Source of the DNA: Capitella teleta
Taxonomy: Eukaryota; Annelida; Polychaeta; Capitellidae
Assembly (NCBI GenBank): GCA_000328365.1
Contig: KB311286.1
Coordinates: forward strand, 2,144 to 66,143
Direction: 5' to 3'
Length of the DNA stretch: 64,000 nt
Of the stretch, positions 1-11,230 are shown piece by piece. Within the stretch, counting starts at the first letter, position 1. Each line of letters begins with the position of its first letter. The notes under the pieces are model-generated. The model was not told where the DNA came from, did not search any database, and worked only from the letters and a program-made list of their open reading frames with translations. The position numbers and the translations under genes are program-made.

Positions 1-177
1 ACATCACACACACACACACACCATCGCACACATTGAAACTGGGATGCGGTGTGAGGAAGTGCCAGGATGTCCTAATAATTATGCGTGAGATATTATGTTA
101 GTCAAGAGTTTTGTTCATCATGTAGGAGATCAGTCTTGAATATTATAACAGGACCCTGTTTAAAATAGTAAGCTCAC

Positions 178-1310
178 CTTTTCCAGACGCCGCCGGATTG
201 ACAGCACACTTGCCTGTCTTTGGGACCACAGCAGTTATTGTAATCGGGGTCTTGGCCAGTCATTGGGCATATGAACTGTGTGTATTTGGTCCCATTCGCC
301 ATTTGGAAGTCATGCTCATTCTGGCAGATGGTTGGCTCTGAAAAGAACGCCTGATTAGAATCGATGCTCATGCATTGTGGATTTGATTGCTTGAAAACAC
401 TTGAGTTAAAGTAAAATTACATGCACTGTGCATTGAGATGAGTACATTTAGTGGTTGATAATACTAAATGATAGTGGATGCTTGCCAAACGAATGCCAAT
501 CATAGTTGGCAATTAAATGCTGGTACAACTGTGTTGGCACAAAGGAAGTCCACTGGTTTCCATACTATAAGATATAGCCGATTGGGAAATTCTTATAGCC
601 ATGCAGCCAGCTTTCTTTCCACTCGCATCATGGTAAAATTACATTATTCTAAGTGGCAACTTTTCAAAGTAGAAATAGTATAGGCCTACGTGAAATCCAT
701 ATCTTGTAAAAACACAGACAAAACAAAAGGTCTGAATTTCTGAGCTTACCTTCATCTAAGTCAGAGCTCGACCTTCTTGCTACATCAATGTCACGGGCTG
801 CTAACCAGCTCCCTGAGAATCGCGATGAAGATCTTGAAAATCTGGAACTGCGAGTCGATAAAAATCTTGACCTCCTGACACTGCTGAGTCCTCTTGAAAC
901 TCCTCTAGCTTCAGATTGTGCTGCTGTAAATGAAAGAATCTTTGAAAATTTTGAACGTTTTTTGTGGCCTTGTACACACTGCCTTGTTATTTATGCATGC
1001 ATATCTTTACATTTAAATTTATGGCTCAGATTGAAACATTTTGTTCCCTTTCACCCCAAAACAACAACAATCCTGTACTGCGATGCCTGGTCCACATATG
1101 TGTACCTCGATGCGGTGTAAAAACCTTATTGGGGGCCAGTGAAGGACAAACAGCAGGCGTTTAAGATGTGGTGTTTCAGAAGATACTGAAATTCTTTGGA
1201 CGAACTCCTTGAAATTGTTTTGAGCCACCAATGCCGAGTCCTGAGGCGGATAAACACCCGAAAGCAGTCACTTCGAGACCATTCAGATAAACTGTTCCAG
1301 TTTAAATGTT

Positions 1311-1361
<51 letters not shown>

Positions 1362-3072
1362 ACAATATTTGGAAAGCTAGGTTTCAGCGCAACTTACGGG
1401 AAGGAAGGGTTGGAACGATTCAGCATGATGTGCTGATCCTGGAGCTAAATACAACGTATGTGCTCCCCACGCTGTTGTATCTCAACGACTGAAGGAAAAC
1501 TTATCAGGAGTTCTGAACACCCGAGTGGAACTTTGATGTTGCCAGAAGTTGCATACTCGGGATCCAAATGCTGCACCTTCGTTATAGTGTGGAAAACAGC
1601 AGAAATTATTTCAATGCGGATAATGTGTCATCTTGAAGACTAGCAACATTAGAATAATCCACTCATGTACCACGTTTTGCACCTCTGAATTAATGGTTTA
1701 TAATTTATATCCAAGAGTACTATGAGTCAAAACGCAGTAATCAAAGCTAAGGGAAACGAGACCAAACATTACGGGAAGAGAACATTATGAGAAGAGACCA
1801 AACATTGTTCTTTTTGGGAATGCTACGCAGAGGACAAGAAGTGCTCATTTTTACACTTCCCCAAAGAACCATTTTTCGCCGTTTTAAGGATCGAAATCAA
1901 AAGAGAAATAGAAAAGCCATTAAGCTGAACCTGTTATTATTTTTTTCGTTATCTATTGGTGCATGTTCTTTTTGTATGTCTGTATTTTTATTTTATATCC
2001 CACATGTTTCTTATTACATGTATATATAGAAACTGGTTTCTGTAATTCTTCTCGAATAAAGAAGGTTCATTGACTGCCCTTCTGTGTTTTCTTGACCCGA
2101 TATGTCGATTGCTATTCAGGGCTTTAAACCCATCGTTCGATCAGCCCAGGAGTTAAAATATGGCTGAATATCCTCTAATATGTGAAGTTATCCCCTTTTA
2201 ACAACAGCTTTGCAATAGAAATCTCCGTTTCATCCTATCCCTACACATGTCATCTAATCCTATCATTAAGAATGGCGCCCGTATCATCCGATTGGTTTGG
2301 GTGGAGCCGTAAACCCCCTCACGCATAATTAAGAATGCCTACAATCTTGTACGTGTGGGGGCAGCTGCTCATCAATATCCAATTCACTCTCACTTTTTTC
2401 TCAAAGAAACCAAATTATGTCCATATATCGGCGCAGTGAGCGTTCCTGATCTCCAAATATTATTCTTTGCCAATGGTAATATTAAGCCCTACTAAATGGC
2501 ATGTCTACTCGTTGTCGGTGTCAGTTCGGGAACATTGGAACACCCCTCGCGTTCGTATCAATTTGCAGAGAAGCAATTATGTCGATTGTCTTCCTCTGAG
2601 ACGCCAGAAAAAAACACGCGGACTCATGTGTACGATGTCATGTCAATGTGTATGGATCGTCATCACACAGTGTTCGGTTGATATATATGATGATGTACAG
2701 CCTTTGTATCGATCAATGGATATCCTAGGTTTCTTGACTCGCGTTAATCCTTGATTGCACCCGTTACGGCATAACTTTATGTAGTGGCATTTTATATTAC
2801 TTTGATTTTGGGCGTTTTCAACCTACTTAGCAGCTGCTGATTGCATACAGTCTTCTCATAAATTTCTCCTTAGCTGACCCAGCATTATATCCTGATATTT
2901 GTGGCGTCCAAACCCAGGACTGAGGCAGTATTTGCCGTGATATAGCAGATCCCTTCGATGTGCTAAAATTAATGAACCTCATTCGAAGCCATCATGATCA
3001 TGTTGTCAAAATTGCTAACTTACCGAAGAGCAAACACGCTACAATTAAACAAAATATTATTCCGAGATTCAT
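178..3072 (-). CDS. CX/Shisa-like six-cysteine membrane protein, paralogue A (5' part; continues past left edge)
   Basis: Partial model. Exon 1 (3072-3024) starts at an ATG and encodes a short hydrophobic signal peptide beginning MNLGIIFCLIVACLLF, ending at a GTAAGT donor in phase 1. Exon 3 (337-178) encodes the cysteine module: TIC, then NGT, FIC, NNCC and QVCC, six cysteines in the same spacing as the paralogue at 4524-9568. It ends at GTGAGC in phase 2, exactly as the paralogue's third exon does. A small exon 2 (812-750, 21 codons, phase 1-1, Arg/Ser-rich) fits between them but is less certain, since its acceptor has a weak pyrimidine tract and an open frame runs antisense to it. The membrane helix and tail should lie left of base 1. 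Such proteins belong to the single-transmembrane six-cysteine group (Shisa, WBP1/VOPP1 and nematode CX-module proteins), thought to act as membrane adaptors. The exact function is unknown. Confidence 0.65.
813..3023. other. long intron of paralogue A; mostly unique sequence
   Basis: It holds a 49-base T run (about 1311-1358), a plus-strand AATAAA near 2054 and a SINE fragment at 2274-2318. A plus-strand open frame at about 740-1120 looks mildly protein-like, but I recognise no domain in it. No other gene is seen. Confidence 0.4.
2274..2318 (+). mobile_element. fragment of a tRNA-derived SINE (3' body)
   Basis: The stretch GGCGCCCGTATC, then TTTGGGTGGAGCCGTAAA and CCCC, matches the reverse complement of the left part of the intact SINE at 10873-11217 with a few differences. 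Only the body near the tail end is present, with no promoter boxes. Confidence 0.6.
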
Positions 3073-4523
3073 GTCTTCTGCTGCCGTGGAGCGTTGAAAC
3101 GAACGATGCGTGACTGCTGCTCGGGTAAACATGAGCTTAGAAGAGGGCGCAGCAACCCTTACATATTATGTGCATTAAAGGCCTTGTGGGCGCCGGATGT
3201 TAACAAACTAGCAGACAGAAGCATGACATATTGATAATTTATGATAGAATTTAATGCATTTGTCATTTACCATTTACTGGATACAAGACTTTCCAGGCCT
3301 ATTCAATAAAAGCCATTACAATCATTTTTTAACAAATTTAAAAATTTGTATAAATATTTGACATTTATTAAACAAAGCAACTGAAAGGATGAGAAAATAA
3401 TTCACAGAAATAGTCTGCATGATAGGATAAAATTAGTAAAATACACAAATCCATTTGTTATTATATAAAATTATACACATTGACCCTAATCCTATAAAAC
3501 AGGGGTAGAATTGTAATAAATTGAAAGAAGTAATTCAAGTGAAAAAATTTCAAAAATTATCATTCATCTAGATGTACATACAACATGATAGAAAATTTGG
3601 GATGAATTAATTTTTGTTTGTTGTTTGTGACATCATAATTTATGCATGTTGGAGGAGACTAGATATGAGGATAAAAAGAGAGATACAGATATCATAGATA
3701 TCTCATATAAAGATGAGATGAAGAGATTCAGAATAAGAAGAGTACAACATACGTAACTCACATCAAGATAACTTGAGCACATTTTATAGAAAATTTCATA
3801 CAAAATATTGACCCCAAAATTGTGTTAAAAGAGAAAAAATCTAATGTTAGTAAGATATCCTGAGAGGAGAAATGGAATCATGAGTTTTGAAAGTGGAATT
3901 CACAAATGTATAGTTAAAGTGGATGATTTGGCAAGGATTGGTTTTGCAACTATGACTATTACTAAAATTCCTGCCTGGGGAAGAGTTAGTGCCACAAGTG
4001 AAAACCCAACTGAATTAATCCTTCAAATTCAGGTCGCAAAACATCAATCCAAGCAACAGATCACACAATCATACTTCCGTAAAAATCTCTCTTTAAGAGA
4101 ACTACAGTTCAATGGGGAAATATAATGTTTTAGCCTCTAAGGAATATTAATGTAGTATGTTTTCTTGATAAAATCTAAATGTTTAAAATCACATACATGT
4201 AATATATTGTGAAAGTACACAAGGAAACGCATATCAATATTATTACATAATATTCATACATATGAGAAGTTATATTATCAAATATGAGGCAGGGTGGATA
4301 ACATTGATACCTTAACTAAAATACGGGACTCAAAAGAATGACTGTGCAGAAGAAAATTTGAATTTATAACCCTGTAATTTTAATTTCAGCCAAAAGAAAA
4401 AAAAAAAAAAGAAAAAAAAGAGTCCATTGTGAGCTTAATATTTCCCAACGCGGAGTTTAAAATGACAATAATCTGGTCTAAAAGAGGAGATCATTCCAGA
4501 GAATGGTGTCTGCTTGGGTTGTT
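3073..4523. other. spacer between paralogues A and B; no gene seen
   Basis: This AT-rich spacer holds the 3' flank of paralogue B and the 5' flank of paralogue A. A plus-strand open frame at 3844-4125 (93 codons) has no recognisable domain and no splice context. An A/G-rich run lies at 4395-4421. TTTATT near 3366 would be an AATAAA on the minus strand and is a candidate poly(A) signal for paralogue B. Confidence 0.35.
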
Positions 4524-7500
4524 TTACTGTGGGTAAGGCGGCGCTGAAAAATAAAAAGTTGAAAGGTTACAATTTTAAAACATTTTCATTTATCAAACCG
4601 TCAGCACCAGTTAAACAATTAAAACATAATTGCATATTTTAGAAAGATAGAAAGTGATTGAAATATTTTATTCACAATTTTAGTGGAAATAATCATTTAC
4701 ATGAGAAGAATTAAGGGATTAAAGAATTGTACTGTGTAATCATACCTATCCATCAGATGGCTAATTAGATATGAAAATCAAAAACAATTAATTGCCTCAA
4801 ACCAAGTGGGGGATATAATTATGGCAAAATTCATAAAACGTTTCATTACTTCATGTTATTCATATGAAGTGAAATTGTGAACAGATGACTGACCTGTAGT
4901 AGACGGAGCAGAGGGAGCATACTGGCTGGGGTACGGGGGAACAGCAGGCTGAACGGGAGGCTGACCTGGGTCAGTGGGGCCAGGAGGGTACACTGGTGGT
5001 TGCGGGGCATATGGCCCTGGGCCTTCTCCTGGGGGGTACATAGGCCCCTGAGGAGGTTGAGGGGGGTACGACCCTGTTCCTTCTCCGGGGGAGTACATAG
5101 GCCCCTGGGGAGTTTGAGGGGGGTACGGTGCAACTTCCCCTCCAGGGACATACCCTGGCATGGGCTGTGCAGGATAGGCAGGGTATGGCTCAGGACCCCC
5201 TGGATATTGGGGTGGAGGGGGCATCCCAGCAACTGCAGTGAGAGAAATCGTAACATTTGAAATACTCCAGTAACATGATTAGTGTTTACAAAGACAGCTT
5301 TTTCTTCCTCAACAACTTTACGTAAAGCTCGAAACTTGGAATAGGAAAAATCTTAACCTGGAGGAGGAATCTGGCCGTCCTTATAATCCGTGGGAGGAGG
5401 CTGGAAGGGCATCTGGGAGGGATCCACTGAGGGCTGCATGGGGTACTGCTGACCCTGGGAGTAGTCAGGGGGCGGGACGTCTCCTTGGGGGTAGACTGGC
5501 ATGGGCCCTGCAAGACCAACAGTACGAGCTCAATATTCCAAAGTATAAAAGGGTTAATAAACAAGATAATATGTGTATTAAGAATTATATCAATAAAGCA
5601 ATTAATCAAGCAAGTGCCTTCTCAGCTGGGGATACTCACATCATTGGGACAATCCTTTAAATTAGACACACCAAGCGTCTACCTTGACACTGATGGCACT
5701 GAATTTTAAACATATTGATCATATTGATTTACTATAAGCCTGAGCAAGGGAAGGTCATAAGAACACATAAATACTACATGTAATCGTATTAATGCCAAAC
5801 AGCTTTATAACAACAATCTCAAAACGCAAGCACTAGTAATCTATCCAAAAAAGATAAATTACTTGCGTTTTGAGATCATTAGTTGAAAATACGAAGGGAT
5901 TTACCCTGAAATCATAACACACTTCATAGGATACACAAGAAGAATATAATCTCAAGCAAGAAAGAACAGGTTCTGAATAACACTAGCTATCCATGCTAAT
6001 ATTAGGATTGCTGAATTGAAGCAATTGCATGCCCCAAAAAAAAACACTCTTATAAAAATTTAAGCGTTCATAAAATTCTCAGGCAGACAACCCATCGAGC
6101 GGAAGAAAATCAATTCAATTTCAACACAGAAAATGGAAAAGTTCTCAAGCAAACGTACGTGCAGGAAGCTGGTTTCAGGGACTAGATAAAGCATTGTCAG
6201 CAAAGATAGTAAAAACACGAAGCAAAAAGATAGTAAGTGCGTCAATGGGAGGCAAATTGGTTCAGTTGAGGCTGGGAGCTAGGGGGAAGTGGGTCAACAT
6301 ATTGCTCCATCTGACCTGGTGCCATGGGCTGAGCTGGATACCCTGGAGCTGTGGGGTCAAAAGGTCATGAGTTATGAAACATTCCAGTGCATATTTTTCC
6401 CTCAGAGCAGAAAAGCAAGATTGTGCCCCAAAGAAAGTCACTGTTTACAGTATTTCAACTAATTATCAATCAAATATTCAATGTTAGTGAGTTTACATGA
6501 GGGCAAACTGATTTGCACAAGAGTTGGAAATTAGTTGCAATTCGAATCTAGTATTTAAACATTAGCAATTTTAGCATGCATGTATATAATATATATTTAT
6601 AAGTAATTTAACCTTCATTATTGATATTTTTCATATCGGTAAATCCTACTTGTAAAATGCAAGTTGAATGAAGAAAAGTTGTACAAATCTAAGAAAAAGT
6701 ACAAATTTAAAGCTATGAGTTGAATGAGAGACGTCACTCAGCAATGTTAAGGAAAGTTTAGGCAAAAGCATTCGGTCGCATGCTTTGTTAGACATTGCAT
6801 TAAGATATCAAAATAATCCAATTAAAATTCTCACCTGTGACAGGGGGTTGGGTTTGTGTCATAGTGTAAGTATTGCCTGTAATAAAGCATTTGAACACAT
6901 TCATTATGTGAATAATATAAATAAATTAATACATTGGGGAAATAAAAAATGAGCAAACAAAAGGAAATTTCAAATATAAAATAAGACATGCATGCATAGG
7001 ACCTGTCCATATACGGTAGTTAAATGTAAATTATACCACCATTACTCACAGGTTAACAATGCATAACTGGTATACGTTTATTAAACGTAAAATAGCATGA
7101 TTTGGCAGAAAGGGTAATTATAGGAATCAGTCGATTGATGATCATTATTATGCCTCAGAGAGTTATTAAACAGATGCCCGTTTAACCATTGGATTATGAA
7201 TTAGCTGATTCCCATCATGGATCCTAACAAGAATGCACTCGATCAGAGGTCAGCATCTCAATGAATTGATTGATTAATGGGTGACAGATTCAGGTGCATC
7301 ATCTGGAGGGAAAATCTACATCAGACTGAATCAAGCTTCAGAATGAATACTGGCAGACGTAATACGACTTGCATGGTGTGACCTAACTATTTATTCCAGA
7401 GGGTATAGGGATGTCATGTTGATTGACTAAAAGCCTGTTCTGCTTAAGTTGAATCTCAAAAGCTCCTAAGAAAACTGAAAAGATTTGGCAATTGAGAATG

Positions 7501-9568
7501 ACGCTGCATAAGATGATACAACGGTAATCACGTCAATAATCAGAATTTGTGTTTCTAATCACAAGTACAAGTGAGTGAATTCAAAGGTCTGATGAGCTCA
7601 AAGCTCAAGATGATACATGGTACATGTACTTCTGCTATAGAAACTTCAAAAGAACTGCCAAGAACTTTAGTAGATGGTATAAATTTGGAAATCGTCCAGG
7701 ATAGCAAAGACTGAACTGGGATGCTGAACTCTGAACTAACTGAATGATATTGATTAATTAGCATCACAACAACATCAAGATATTACCTGGGCCTGGAAGT
7801 AAGGAGAAATTTTATATAAAAAAATTAGCTCCTTAAACAAATATTCATCACAATTGATAAAAAAGAATAGGTGAAATCAGAAATAATTTCATATACTGTA
7901 AATAAGGTAGATGAATTAGAATTGAGAAGAATATTCTTGTATAATTGATATCAATGGGTTTCTTTTTTTTTAATTCTGATCAGGGTAAACCTTGATTGAT
8001 ATTCCCAATTAAGAATCACATGTTGATTTTATTTCTTAAAAGAATTAAGAGTTATAATCTAATAATTTTGATACTTTAGAGGAAGAAATTTCACCTTTGT
8101 TACGCTTACTACGCCTGTTGTTGACATAATCTTTGGCGTACGCGTTTTGTTTCCTGCAGCAACAACAGTAGCAACAAGCACCAATTATGCCAAAGAAGAT
8201 GAGGAGTCCAACAACCATGCCAAACACGCGACCTCCGCTGAAATATCATAGGGTCAGAAAGTACAATTTATGGGAAGAGATCAATCAAATTAAAGCTCCC
8301 TATGTCAATAGTTGCATTTGGCTATTGAGTAAGTATCAGGACGCCCTAATACTTCAAAGGACGGGAGATATACTACACTTGGTCAATTAAATCACTCACT
8401 CATCCCAGAAGCGACAGCACTTTTGACGGTCCTCGGGACCACAGCAGTACGTATGATCGTCTCCTTGGCCATCCTTCGGGCAGATGAACAGGGTGAAATA
8501 CGTCCCATTGGTCATGGTGTAGTCATAACGGTTCTTACAGATCGTGGGTTCTGATTTGAATATAAACCGATATGAAAAAATACAGAAGAAACTTTTAAAA
8601 AGCAAGAAAATACCTCTGTCAGGGTTGGAGTAGTACCTCCGGCGGGTGGTGTAGCGTGAGTAACCATAGATGGCGCCAGCAGCAGCCGCCGTCTTCCATG
8701 AAAATACTCGTACACTTCTGTACGATGATGTCCTGTACGAACGGTATGATCGATATGATCGATATGAACGGTAAGAGCGAACTCCACCGAAACGTGCTCC
8801 TCCCCCTCTACGACATTCCACCAATGAGAAACCTGAAATTGAGCATCTTTGTGTGAGCAATCAATCGAGTACATTGAACAACAGAGTATAGGCCTAACAC
8901 TCTGCAGGTTATAAGTATATAATATACTCATGAATTAAACTTATACAGCATAATTATATATAATACGCCTATTGTGCACTTGAGTTCAGAAGAATCAGCA
9001 ACAATGAATGCAGCCTGACACAACTGACTCAGTTATGTTTGACTGTCAGTGCTGAGTGCAGTCAGTGCACCCTCATAGTGATAATCTGCGGGTTGCAAGT
9101 TCTGATGATCATTCACTAATACAATATTAATTTACATAAACTGATGAACTCGTAAAGATCCGATAATTTCAAATTTGCGTAAAAATAGAATTGCTCAATG
9201 GCGGTCATTAATCCGTCGCTTCAGAGAATTCATTGAATTCATTGTAAAAAAATTTTACAACACCCAAAATCGATTAAATTTTGCAATCGAAAATAAAATA
9301 GTGAAAACAAATTACAATTCGCGATAGATTCAGCGATTGATTTACTGATTTAGTATAAGATCATAACGCACTTGTTTAGAAAAGCTAGAAGAATTTTAGA
9401 ATAGCATCACGCATCGCCTGCTGCAGAAGATGGTAAATGATCATGGAAGAAAAGAGAATGGGCAAAATCACCCCAAAAAGAAAACTGGCGTGACATAATC
9501 AACTTACAAACTATGAAGATGACGATTAGAGCTAAGATGCTGAAGCGAAGGGATCCTTCGCCTGCCAT
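4524..9568 (-). CDS. CX/Shisa-like six-cysteine transmembrane adaptor, paralogue B (complete, about 387 aa)
   Basis: Exons in gene order: 9568-9508, 8832-8614, 8550-8400, 8237-8095, 7792-7787 (6-bp microexon), 6876-6835, 6348-6316, 5507-5358, 5232-4894, 4543-4524. Joined, they stay in frame to TAA. The protein has a signal peptide (1 to about 27), five tandem Ser-Tyr-Arg units (about 40-54), a hydrophobic patch TAAAAGAIYGY (about 68-78), six cysteines at about 98, 117, 129, 130, 138 and 139 with an NGT glycosylation site, one membrane helix (about 149-170) followed by CCYCCCC, and a long Pro/Gly/Tyr/Gln tail. The tail carries PPDY, PPQY and PPVY, which are PPxY ligands for WW domains such as those of NEDD4-type ubiquitin ligases. 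The architecture matches WBP1/VOPP1/Shisa-like adaptors, and function beyond that is inference. If the last intron is retained, the frame instead ends near 4859 after eleven other residues. All tail introns are phase 1. Confidence 0.8.
5816..5876. repeat. imperfect inverted repeat able to form a 61-nt hairpin
   Basis: The outer arms ATCTCAAAACGCAAG (5816-5830) and CTTGCGTTTTGAGAT (5862-5876) are perfectly complementary. After a six-base bulge, TAATCTATC pairs with GATAAATTA with one mismatch around a short A-rich loop. It lies in an intron of paralogue B, between the 6316 and 5507 exon ends. It could be a small hairpin RNA precursor, the remnant of a miniature inverted-repeat transposon, or chance. 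Confidence 0.5.
7787..7792 (-). other. candidate 6-bp microexon of paralogue B
   Basis: On the minus strand the six bases GCCCAG sit between a CTTACTTCCAG acceptor and a GTAATA donor. They are phase 1-1, so including them adds Gly-Pro and leaving them out keeps the frame. The same G-split codon is used at every tail exon of this gene. The call rests only on splice motifs and phase. Confidence 0.4.
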
Positions 9569-9761
9569 GTTTGACAATTCCTTCTACCGTAATGAGAATC
9601 AACGACGTGCTGCGCGCTTTTGTTTTCTGGCTTACTAGTGAGTATAAGTAATTTGCGTGGTGCGCCATGAACACTGACGGGCATTATTGACTACACCCAG
9701 TCTGCCCACTCCGATCAACACATGAGTACCAAAAAGGCTTGATAACTATGAGGATTTCTAT

Positions 9762-9799
<38 letters not shown>

Positions 9800-10859
9800 G
9801 TTAACAATACACTAGAAGCACACAAGGCACATCATCCGCACATGGGTCTGTTCAGGGTTCAGAGGCTACGTTGCAATGCAGCACTGGATAGGCCAATGGG
9901 GGTTGGGTGTGAGAAACATAGGAAATAGTCCAATATCATGCACTATAAAGTGCAACTGCGATTATTATCAGCAGTTAGCAGGTTAGCAGAACACAATCTA
10001 ATTAATCAACCTATGTTGTAAGCAAAAACTACACTAAGAATAAAAGTCGGAAACAGTCGCCTTTACTTTAGAGACCATATTTGAACTCAGAGCTTTGAAG
10101 ATATAGCCATGCTATATTGTGATGATATAGGGCCTAGTATAGATTGGTTTTATTCCAAAACCCTGTGATTCTCGAATGAATATGTTCCATTCATCCTAGC
10201 ATCCGCAAATAAGGAATATTGTGATTTATGAATCGATTGAAAAATTTTGAAATCGTGACTGCTCACTCACTGCTCACTGATATCATAACGCGTTCATAAT
10301 CATAACGTGCTCAGTGCCAGTTCGTTTCACGTCACTGAGAACAAGTTTGCTGAGACTAACTTCGTGAGACTGGTGCATACATACACACTGCTATCAGGAA
10401 ATGTGCAATTTGATTTAGTTCATTGTGTGATAAATGATGTTGCAAGATATAAAACTACAACCGCGCATAACGGGATATATCGCATCGGTGCATTCCTTGC
10501 ACAGTCTGACTGACCAACTAGTATCTCAGTTGTAAACTAAAGCGCGCACAAAAATAATATCGTAAATAGGATAATTACGATAATGGCCCATATTGTTTCT
10601 GTGCATGTCCTAGTTTGTGGCCTAGTCTGAACTTAGGGAGTGAAGCACACAGACTAGGGTTGAAGGAAAAACCAATTTATTGAAGAAGGTCCAAATGAAA
10701 GGTGGTTGGATGAGGGCAGTAGTGGACGGAAAAGTGGCTAGAGATGTTGGTTTTGTCGGGTTTATAAAGGGCCGACAGGGATATATTAATATTCATCAAA
10801 CGGGATTTCGTGGGTAAGTCACATGCAAAACATAAAGAGGACCTCTGATTATTTTGAAC
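9569..10859. other. upstream flank of paralogue B; no gene seen
   Basis: The stretch should contain the promoter of the minus-strand gene starting at 9568, but I see no convincing core element. A 32-base T run ends near 9794. Nothing else is recognisable. Confidence 0.3.
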
Positions 10860-10872
10860 TAGTAACTGATGG
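10860..10872. repeat. target-site duplication, left copy
   Basis: The 13 bases TAGTAACTGATGG recur exactly at 11218-11230 and flank the SINE between them. Confidence 0.85.
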
Positions 10873-11217
10873 TGAGTGATTGTGAGTGATTGAGTGATTG
10901 GGGTTTTACGGCTCCACCCAACCCGTTCGGGTGATACGGGCGCCAGAACAGAAGGCCCGGGACCGGGGTTTCCCCCTACTCTTATCGATAAATCCCAAGG
11001 GTTCTTTATCCTGCATACCACCATAGACAGTAGTACACAGCGCCCGGCCTTGTCTACGCAGTTGGGCAGCACTGCAGAGTCACAGAAAAATTACAATTGT
11101 AATTCACAATCATAACGCCCGTGGCCTGATCGGGTCTCGAACCCGGGACCTCGACCCCCACGGTCGGCATAGAATTGTAGTCAGCGGTTTAACCCACTGC
11201 ACTATCCGGTGCCCCTA
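10873..11217 (-). mobile_element. tRNA-derived SINE, complete, minus orientation
   Basis: Reading the minus strand, the head has an A-box-like TAGTGCAGTGGG (11204-11193) and a B-box-like GGTTCGAGACC (11143-11133), the spacing of an RNA polymerase III promoter in a tRNA-derived SINE. A GC-rich body follows. The tail is not poly(A) but a TGAGTGAT-type simple repeat (10873-10899 on plus). A perfect 13-bp target-site duplication flanks it. A fragment of the same family lies at 2274-2318. The intact duplication points to a fairly recent LINE-driven insertion. Confidence 0.85.
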
Positions 11218-11230
11218 TAGTAACTGATGG
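11218..11230. repeat. target-site duplication, right copy
   Basis: Exact copy of 10860-10872 at the head end of the SINE. Confidence 0.85.

Noticed and set aside
1-30. CA-rich start of the window
   Set aside because: A short (CA)n microsatellite with no further meaning.
740-1120. Plus-strand open frame with a charged, helix-like product
   Set aside because: No recognised domain or splice context, and it runs antisense to a possible exon of paralogue A. Kept only as a note in the intron entry.
3844-4125. 93-codon plus-strand open frame
   Set aside because: No domain, in AT-rich spacer, no initiation or splicing context; likely chance.
4856-4893. Alternative C-terminus of paralogue B by reading through the donor at 4893
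   Set aside because: A phase-consistent last exon at 4543-4524 exists and follows the pattern of all other tail introns. Read-through is kept only as a possible isoform.
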